From: Haemaphysalis longicornis
Taxonomy: Eukaryota > Arthropoda > Arachnida > Ixodida > Ixodidae
DNA: 64,000 bases
Reading direction: 5' to 3'
Assembly: GCA_013339765.2 (NCBI GenBank)
Contig: CM023448.1
Span: 327,637,441-327,701,440 of the forward strand
Part shown: one piece after another, positions 56,358 to 64,000 of the stretch
How the letters are laid out: every line of letters starts with the position of its first letter
How positions within the stretch are numbered: position 1 is the first letter of the stretch
Program-made: the position numbers and the translations under genes
Notes under the pieces: generated by a model
Databases searched by the model: none
The model's input: only the letters and a program-made list of their open reading frames with translations
What the model was told of the DNA's origin: nothing

Positions 56358-57229
56358 TTAAAGGGGCCACGCAGACACAATACAAGTTTTTTTTTTTGAA
56401 ATATTGTGTGTTTTATAGTGCTCCAGCGCTTGTCCGGAAGCAGACGATGCTTTAATTCACCGAGAAATTAATCGAAGTTAAAATTTTGATTCTCCCGCAA
56501 AATCGTGTGTTTTCGTGATGTCTGCAATAACTTCACAAGAACAGGTCTTCAAGAGAAACGCAGTGCGCCATTAGGCTCGGCAGCCGACTGCGAATTCTTG
56601 TTTACCGTTAGTCCTCCTAAATTTCGCCACCATACTGCACCGGGACGTTTTCTGCCTTTGCTTTGTTTTTGACCGTATTTGCACCTAGCTTGTCTTTGTT
56701 GAGGTAGAAAATATTTGTTTCGTGAAACATGGTGTTCGCTCGACAAATATAGTCACGTAAGACACAGTCGCTTAAGCGAAGCGGCCAGTGTCGTCTGAGA
56801 CAACGCCAAAGCACAGCGCTTGCAGCGTGCTTGCAGCGAACAGCATAGTGCTTGCAGCGCCAACAGCCGTACGCATCGGTACTTGTATGCTTACGTGTAC
56901 TTTAGTAACTTACACTGCTTAACCCACCATTTTTACCGCTATAACAATAATGTGCCGTAAATTTAAGCGCAAATAGCTCCTTCGGCAAACTCATCAGCCC
57001 TCATTAATTTGCGTTTGCTTTTGCCGGCCTCAGCCAATCGCACCAGGGCATATGGCATCATATCTTCTATTCCGGGAAATGAGCTAGTGGGTGGCATGGC
57101 CATTCCCTTTATTCCTAATTATATAGCTTATTTACGCGAAGTTAAGGTTAAAAGTAGTGTCACTATGATTCTAACGAGGCAATCTTTCAAATGAACCGAA
57201 CTTGTGTTTTTTCTGCATGGCCCCTTTAA
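56358..57229. mobile_element. Non-autonomous relative of the THAP-carrying transposon
   Basis: The left end TTAAAGGGGCCACGCAGA and the right end, read inverted, TTAAAGGGGCCATGCAGA match. The subterminal sequences (TCCGGAAGCAGACGATGCTT; GAGGCAATCTTTCAAATGAA) match those of the element at 33414-35086. At 872 bp it lacks the THAP frame. Confidence 0.75.
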
Positions 57230-57339
57230 CGCCATACCGCGACCACGCGTCGATAAGAGCTTTGCGCGGACCAGATTACCAGTGCCCAGGGGCGTTCAAC
57301 TGGATACTGAGCGTAGTTCACTAGCAGCTAAGACAGACC

Positions 57340-57570
57340 TGCTTTCGCATTCACAACCCACAAGAAGAACTTAAGATGTCCTCGGAGTTTCTACGTTTAG
57401 ATCCTAAGATGTAAGGCGCGATAGCGATACTTCGACCCCGCCCCCCTCCCCCCGGAGCGTTTTGTACGCAGTTGCTGCATTTCCGATCTATGCTTCACCA
57501 GCACTAATGTAATCAAAAAAAGAAAGACTAGCAGCGAAGGGCTTTTAATCGCCGTGACACCGAGGGCCGA
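57340..57570 (-). repeat. Dispersed repeat, copy 2 (inverted)
   Basis: Reverse complement of the shared block: TCTACGTTTAGATCCTAAGA, GCTGCATTTCCGATCTATGC and GCTTTTAATCGCCGTG. Confidence 0.75.
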
Positions 57571-58916
57571 TTAAAGGGGGGGGGGGGGGGGGTGGGCCGG
57601 GCTTCCTGTTGTCAGGGGCCCCGCTCGTCATACGAAAAAAAAAATATATTGAGTGTGCTCGCTGCCTGCATTGAAAGTTGAAGGTAAGAGCTTCAACCTC
57701 ACCTTCACACCGAAGCTCACTAACTCGTGACAGGTGGGAGAACGGGGGGGCCTCCCTCACGTTATTGGTTGACACCCTTCGAATCCATTTCAATTTAATT
57801 TAGTTATTCCTACTCTCTTCCTTGTTTTCCCGAGGTTATGAGAAGACGTCTTGGACCAAAAGTCGTGGGTACACAGCGTTACCGGGCTAACGAAGCCACA
57901 TAAAAAAAGGCCCCGAGGGCTCGGCTCCGGTCTTTTTCGGCACAGGTCGTTTCGGTAGTCTTTTCGGTTACACGACATCTAAGAACGCGGACGGTTTCGG
58001 CACGCGCACGTTTCGGTATAAGAAAGGGTCAGGCATGCGAATAATGAAATAATGTCTGAAGAACATTGTAAATTGTTTAAGCCTGAGGGACGTTATATGT
58101 AATTATTGACACTTAAGCACTACCCTACGGACTCATACACAGTTTCTGCCAGAATTTAATGTATAGCGCGTGACAAGGAAGTTCACTGCGGATGACAACC
58201 CCGTATAAAGCTGGTGGATTAGCTGAATCGCATAAGCGTGATTGATATCGACTCGATATTTCTCACTGAATTGGTCAGCGTATATATGGTTGTTTAAATG
58301 TTCAAAGGTTGTGCAGGCCACTCGCGGGGGTCGTTCGGCCTTCAGCCCGCGCCTCTGTGCTGTAGCCTCTGCAGGCTGTCTAAGCAACAAGCGTCGCGGA
58401 AGCTACATGTCCGCGCGACTCCATTCGTAGCGTAATTCTCTAGGCGCCGCTCCGTGTGGGCGCAGAGGCCGCCCGGGCCAGCCCGACCCTAGCGGCTCCC
58501 TTCGAGCTGGGGAATCAGCAGGCATAGGCGTTGTGAAGAGCTCAGGCGTGGACGCCAAACAAAGCAACAACAACGTCTGTTTTCTTTTCCGGATGACGAA
58601 GCTGTGTCCACTTAAAAACGCATCCTGCGTGCGGTCCCTTCGAGGCCGTCTTGAAAACGGACCTCCGCCGCGACTCGGGGACGGTAAGCTGTTTGTCCTG
58701 TGGGCGCTTTTCGCTTTGGAATGAGCCGGCGGACAGCCGCGGACCAAAGGGCGGCCCGCAGATCTGGTCCCGCTTGGGTGCGGCGGCAGGAGGAGAGGAA
58801 CCCCGGAAGGAGCGCGGGAAAACAGCGGAAGCGGCAGGCGTGCTGAGGACTCGAAACGACAGGTCCACCCATACTCGCCTCCGTCATAGACCCCGAATCT
58901 AGACGAGAAGCTTCAG
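57571..58916. other. No gene seen
   Basis: A G18 tract at about 57575-57592 and GC-rich sequence with overlapping chance frames at 58400-58900. No motif was recognised. Confidence 0.4.
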
Positions 58917-59234
58917 CATGTTTCCACTGCCAGTTACGACCGAACCGATCGACAACGAACTACTGACTGCTGGAACTGTTGCGCGGCACCGACGGAGCAG
59001 CAGCGCAGGGGTGAGCAGAGACATTCTGTCTCTATTAAAATGTTGTCTGATGCATCTCTCGTACTCACCTGTCGCTCTCCAACCCAAAGGGGACCCGTTA
59101 ATGTGTAACGGCTTGCCGACTAGCAAGACCATCACAGCTGCGCAACAGGAGTTCATCGCCGCTGAAAGTTCGACGGCCATGCGCAAACCCACGCACGAAG
59201 CGGACCGCTCCCCAGCCCAAAAAGCGACATTTTA

Positions 59235-59675
59235 AATGCAGAGCATTTCTTAGGCTCGCCTCTTCCTGCGTCGGACGGTGTCAACAGCTCCGCGTCCGCA
59301 GCAGGTGCGCCTCTCCTCCTTCCCTCCTCTCTCTCAACAGCAGCTGGCGAGCGCATGCATCGTAGTCAGCCCGTTCGCTCCGTCGCGGTCTCGGCGTAAC
59401 AGATGCGTGATAGCAGCGCGGTGGGGCGTGGAAGGGCGCGCGCTGCTTGCGCATGCGCGCTCTCCCCCCCGTACTGCTCTCACTCTACTGCGCGCGCTGC
59501 AAATATAAAGCGTCTAGCGTTCGCTCGTGCTTCAGTCACTGCGTTGCTCCTTCCTTCCTTGGTTGACGCTCGCCCCCACGTTTACTCGTGTCTGCTACTC
59601 CAGCATCACGGAAGAAGAAGCGATGGAAGCAACACTGCCTTCAACCAGTACTGAGGCCCCAATGCTCTGCATTTA
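59235..59675. repeat. Sequence bounded by AAATGCAGAGCATTT / AATGCTCTGCATTT
   Basis: The inverted motifs at about 59235 and 59661 match those at 8877 and 9194. Both right-hand copies are followed by a CTCGCG-containing G-rich stretch. A MITE-like repeat is possible. Confidence 0.45.
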
Positions 59676-59984
59676 CTCGTGTTCCCTCGCGGGAAGGCGC
59701 GGGAATTTTTTATGCTCATCGTCCTTGTGCTAATCGTGCTGCGATAGGAAGGTTTCGTTGCGTAACACGTCTGACATCTGACGTGACACGTCTGACACGT
59801 CTGACACGGCGTGACATCTCTTTACCCCCATTTTCCTACCACAACTATTTTCTCCCTGAACAAAAGATCTTCTCCGTCTTTCTCTCTCTCTCTCTTCGAA
59901 AAAAGCAAAATTGTTCAGCCCGGCCTAGACATCACAGAATAAACATTTTGATACAGTGACATTGACGCCTCCTCTCTAAAACTT

Positions 59985-60250
59985 GCCAACACTCGCATCC
60001 GCCATCTTTCACGTTCACATTTCAAGACACAGAAGCGCAGAGAGCTTTTGTCTCTTCTGGGCGACGACGATTAAAAACTCTCGTTGCTAGTCTTTCTTTT
60101 TTCGATGACCTTTAGTGCTGGTGAAGCATAGATCGGAAATGCAGCAACCTCGTACGAAACGCTCCATGTGGGTCAAAGTATCGCTATCGCGCATTACATC
60201 TTAGGATCTAAACGTAGATGTCTCTGCAACTTTTCTTTACACGAATACTG
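59985..60250 (+). repeat. Dispersed repeat, copy 3
   Basis: Contains CACAGAAGCGCAGA, GACGATTAAAAACTC, GCATAGATCGGAAATGCAGC and ATCGCTATCGCGCATTACAT, collinear with copies 1 and 2. Confidence 0.75.
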
Positions 60251-60544
60251 AGCTCTATGCTGCGCGCCTAGCTGATTAGCCTGACGCATGCGCCCGGCGT
60301 CTTGGGCGAAAACTGCTGGGTCCTGCCTCGATACAAATTTTCCGACCATCGAGAGGCTAACAGCTTCACTCTAAAAGTAAGGCGGAAATTTCAAGGTAGA
60401 AATTTAAGGAGGAAATTTTTATGACTTGATTACTTTTTTTATGAACTGCAAATTTTTCGTCGAAAGACGAAAATACGTCTGCGTTTTTTCGTCTTTTTGT
60501 GTTTTCTTATCGGGACGCCACAGTGACGCATAAAAAGTGCTCAC

Positions 60545-60790
60545 GTACAAGAAGAGGTGATACCGCCCAGCAGGCTACCGGTGAGCCTGTTCACAACGCT
60601 GGTTATTCCACGGGTGAGGAACCGGAACGGCAGCAGTGCGGTGAACTCTTCTAATGAGGAGTTGATGATGCCCACCAGAGGGCAGACCAGGCTTTGCACC
60701 AGGTCCAGTTGCAAACCATCTGGAGCTACGCTCAGGATGCACTGCACAGGAGCGTCCGCGTGCATTCGTGAATTAATGACTTCGAATATG
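60545..60790 (-). CDS. Candidate exon of an unrecognised gene
   Basis: A 246-base open segment lies between AACTACAG and TTGTAC|GTGAGC. It reads IFEVINSRMHADAPVQCILS, then LVQSLVCPLVGIINSSLEEF and TRGITSVVNRLTGSLLGGI: amphipathic and leucine/valine-rich, with three cysteines. The family is not recognised; a secreted lipid-binding type protein would be a guess. The phases (one base in, two bases out) do not connect directly with the exon at 63112, so at least one exon would be missing. Confidence 0.4.
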
Positions 60791-60850
60791 CTGTAGTTTA
60801 ACTTTTCACCAAACGTGACCGACGCGTTTCGAGTCCGCGACTTTGATATA

Positions 60851-61763
60851 CAGTCAAACCCGAATATAGCGAACTGTAATATGCGCCGCGATTAGTTCGA
60901 TATATCCACTAATACGATATAGCCGAACCCGTCTATAAAAATTTTTTGTTACTTACGAGCTCGCAATGCGCGGGACCCCCCGCTTGCTGTTCGCACATAA
61001 CGAAACGAACACATAAAGTATGCTATTACCTACACAAAACAATCCATTTATTGCATGCAATAAAGCTACTTTCCGCCTTACCGGCCTACTTCACAAGAAA
61101 GGGGTGATTTTTGTTTTCACTTTCGTTTTGGCGGCACCAACTAGCACCGCATTCTCTACACGAGACATCGTTTGCACCAGTTCAAGTACGTGTCCTTCAA
61201 TATCGAAGCAATATTGGCGGAGAACATCGGCTGGCAAAAGCGCTTCATAAAGCATCAGACGGATTTACGTTGTGACATCCTCAGTCTCTTCAGTGCTTTC
61301 AGCAGCTCCAGCTGCCATGACATCGGCGATGGTGTGTGCGCTCGAGAGGCTCGCAATGTTGGCAACATCGTCGTCAACACAGGAAATCCTCTGAGGACAC
61401 TCCTTTCGGCACAGCATCTGGAACGTTGGCGGGATCTTCCAGCAGTTCGCCGATGATGCCGTCCTGGACCGGACTCGCTGGGCTCCGTCGTGAATTCCGT
61501 GCGTCGGAAACAGTTACGGAAGGTCTCGGGCGTCACGTCGGTCTATGCGAGGCTCAACATCTCAATCATGGCCACTCAGCACCTCAATCACCGCTCCGAG
61601 ACAACGCATTTAGGTGGCAGTTGTGGGCGCGCCGAGTTCGATATATCCGATGTGAACTTCGTTTTAAGGAATATGCTTCGCATACATTTTCGTCACAGAT
61701 TTGCTTTTGTTCGATATATAGCGTAATTCGCTCTATCCGGGTTCGTTATAATCGGGTTTGACT
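60851..61763 (-). pseudogene. pogo/Tigger-like DNA transposon relic
   Basis: The left end is CAGTCAAACCCGAATATAGC and the right end, inverted, is AGTCAAACCCGATTATAACG. On the minus strand a degenerate frame reads TPETFRNCFRRTEF, a stretch typical of the end of Tigger-type DDE transposases. The catalytic region is lost. It lies between candidate exons of the unrecognised gene. Confidence 0.65.
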
Positions 61764-63111
61764 TTGAGCCCACTTATAACGAACTGAACCGTAACGTTGG
61801 ATTTGTTCGTTATATTCGAAGTTCATTATTAGTGTAGTTAGAGTTTTCTGCGCGCGAAAACGCGACACGCATACGGCGGGCGCACTGACGCGGCTGCGGA
61901 TCTCGCCTGGAGTGCTCACGGCGATAACACGAGCTCTGGCTGCAGCCATGAAGCGAAGTTTGCCGCTCGCCCGCTAAAATGGTACTCCCGCTTCCAAAAA
62001 GTTCCTGGTCGACGGGTCGGCATCTATCTTGAAGCACGAGGTCTTCTCTCTGTCTTCAAAATTGCAAGGATTCTCATTTACAATGGCCAACTTCACGATG
62101 TCAGCCAAATAAGCGATGTCCGAAGAGAACAACCGATGACACCTCAGTGGCACTCGACGCGTTTCGACTTCATGGTACGCGTTTCAGGTTGATTCCCCCT
62201 TTTTTTTTTTACTTTTCTAGTGGCCGAAGCGGAGAAGTCAACGTCAGCGAGAATGAACGGGGGCTGCTGGAATTCATGCCTAGCTAATTTTGCGGCGCTA
62301 CAAAGTCTATTCCGCCGACTTGTCTGCCTACAGACAAGCAGGACGGGAGAAACCGATGTGACTCGCAGGTGTTGGCCATGTGCCAACGCCAACTTTCTGG
62401 AAGTTTGCCGTCGTCTCCCCTATATATCTCGCGTCACCCGACTTCCTTCGTGCGCTCTCTCCACCCGCCTGCACACGAAGAAAGCCGGCCAATAGCTGCT
62501 AGGCCGTTGTAATGACTTGATTCGAGCACTCGAAGAACGCTAAGACCGTGAAATAGGTAAAGGTTTCTAGGTTATCTGATGGGCATGCAGCAGTAATTTT
62601 TATCTGAGGTACACTGATACCCCTATTCTAAGTATTGAATGTGTTTGTTGACTACGTTATGAAAGCATTTAGGATTTGGAAAAAAATTTAAAGACAGTGT
62701 TGCAGGGTCCCTTTAATGGATGGAACCATCGACAATTGCCCACAGCAGCTCAAAGCCCGTGAGGTGGGTGTGACCAAAGTTACAAATATGCGTTCGCACA
62801 TACTAGGACCCAGCCTGTATATCATCAATCTGCATAACGTTTGTATGTTCGTGTAGCACTTGTATGTGTACATTGGCAACGGACGATAAAGAAAGCATAA
62901 TGCGCGACAGTCAGAAAAAGGCAATATTCTTGATATCATAAAGAATAGGTAATAGATGTTTCTTGGTTGTCATGGCAACCTCGACATAATTTTAAACAGA
63001 AAAAATGTGCTTCTAACATGTCTCAATGCGGTTCTAAGCGCATGATAACAATGAGGATGTCTCAATCCAATTCTGCCTATTAGTTCCGTATAAAACAGCG
63101 TGTGTACTTAC
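61764..63111. other. No gene seen
   Basis: The first 60 bp repeat TTATAACGAAC-type sequence from the neighbouring transposon. The rest shows no supported frame. Confidence 0.45.
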
Positions 63112-63147
63112 CCCAATTGCTCCGACGAGTTCGTTCAAGAGTGGATC
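63112..63147 (-). CDS. Candidate 36-base micro-exon
   Basis: Flanked by ATTTCCAG and GGG|GTAAGT. The only open frame reads DPLLNELVGAIG (phase 0 to 0), in phase with the next candidate exon upstream. Unknown product. Confidence 0.35.
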
Positions 63148-63233
63148 CTGGAAATGGAATGGTGTTGTTTCTCACTCACTTAAAATGCCTGACGCAAAAG
63201 GGGTTTCAAAAACAATGCAGAGAATATTCTTAC

Positions 63234-63281
63234 CGTCACTTTAGCTCCTTCTTCGCAAAAAAGTAGAGTTCTATTCAGGCA
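63234..63281 (-). CDS. Candidate 48-base micro-exon
   Basis: A pyrimidine-rich stretch ending GGCTCAG precedes it and GTGACG|GTAAGA follows. It reads CLNRTLLFCEEGAKVT, phase 0 to 0, in frame with the micro-exon at 63112-63147. Confidence 0.35.
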
Positions 63282-63455
63282 CTGAGCCAAAGAGAATAAG
63301 AAAGAAAAAGAATACGAATTAAAATTTACAACAAAATGACTTCCCGTCTCTTTCAGGTGCTGTTTACAAAAACGTGTGTCGAAAGGAAAAAAAAACAAAA
63401 AAAAACAAGGACAATAGCATTCGCAATGAGCGCATTTTTATCCTCAAGGTATCGC

Positions 63456-63456
<1 letters not shown>

Positions 63457-63507
<51 letters not shown>
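63457..63507. repeat. (GA)n microsatellite
   Basis: About 25 GA units. The flanking ATCCTCA / TGAGGAT form a short inverted pair. Confidence 0.97.
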
Positions 63508-63510
<3 letters not shown>

Positions 63511-64000
63511 CAGTATTTCTGAGGATAAAAGGGGGGAGAATAAGGGTACAAATCGCGTTCCTGATTGAGTACACGGCAAGTGCTGCTTGCGTAATGGGAG
63601 AGAGGTGTGAAAGGAAGCAACTGAAAAAAAAAAAAAAGAAATCGAAGCTGTAAAGAACTCAGAGAAACTCTCTTTTCGTACTGGGAACTGAAGCCGTTCA
63701 TAGGCAAGCTTGAGCCGATGAATTCGTATTAGAACATATATCACAGTTTAGATTGTTCGGATGAGACATTCTGTTTTGAGATGGGTAGTAGCCCAGCACT
63801 TCCTGCGCGATACAGGGCGTTTAATTAAACGGGGTGACGCACTGCGCCCCGTCCCGCACATCAGCCGACCTAAAAGACGCGGGATCCGCCTGATTTTCGA
63901 AAACACTGCGTATAAGGGATCGAAGAGATCATTTTTTACAATAGGAAAAACCAGGGGAGTTGGCAAAAATTAATTAAACTGCTGGAACTCGGGGCCAAGC

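Noticed and set aside
58917..59009. Plus-strand exon-like segment (PVTTEPIDNELLTAGTVARH) with AG and GTGAGC borders
   Set aside because: A single isolated segment without partner exons or a recognised family.

Overview
This window is eukaryotic, gene-poor and very rich in mobile elements. Short coding exons with good GT/AG splice sites lie far apart in kilobase introns filled with transposon debris, tRNA-derived SINE pieces, microsatellites and long homopolymers. The polyamine-oxidase and DNase II genes, the leucine-rich-repeat family and the style of the LINE and Ty3/gypsy relics fit an arachnid, most likely a hard tick. That assignment is inference from family resemblance; no database was searched.

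Host genes. (1) A flavin-dependent polyamine oxidase (spermine oxidase / N1-acetylpolyamine oxidase family) runs on the minus strand. Four coding exons lie between 7353 and 1048, with matching splice phases, and the gene leaves the window at the left before its last exon. (2) A DNase II-type acid nuclease also runs on the minus strand. Six exons lie between 45980 and 26540, from signal peptide to the second catalytic HxK motif; the short terminal exon was not found. (3) A leucine-rich-repeat-type gene on the plus strand (about 52184-54778) is a pseudogene with a frameshift, stops and a LINE inserted in it. (4) Three small exon-like segments of an unrecognised minus-strand gene lie at 60545-63281.

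Mobile DNA, left to right: a MITE in a polyamine-oxidase intron (4.9-5.3 kb); a 4.3 kb foldback element made of two inverted arms of about 1.8 kb (7.5-11.9 kb), 180 bp upstream of the polyamine-oxidase start codon; a decamer minisatellite (14.3-14.7 kb); a Ty3/gypsy pol relic split by a complete solo LTR (14.7-17.6 kb); LINE reverse-transcriptase and RNase H pieces (18.0, 20.3 and 22.4-23.8 kb); a single arm of the foldback (20.5-22.4 kb); THAP-domain transposon relics (33.4-36.2 kb); a LINE ORF1 joined to an RNase H fragment and followed by 1.1 kb of A/C-only-like DNA (36.4-38.7 kb); SINEs (38.9 and 55.9 kb); further LINE tails (48.6-49.8 and 53.7-54.1 kb); a THAP-type non-autonomous element (56.4-57.2 kb); and a pogo/Tigger-like element (60.9-61.8 kb).

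The least ordinary signals are the foldback element and its solo arm, and a set of short, almost perfect palindromes. Two of these sit inside the gypsy integrase as hairpin insertions flanked by 6-7 bp direct repeats. The long stretches not listed below are degenerate intergenic or intronic sequence in which no supported gene was seen.
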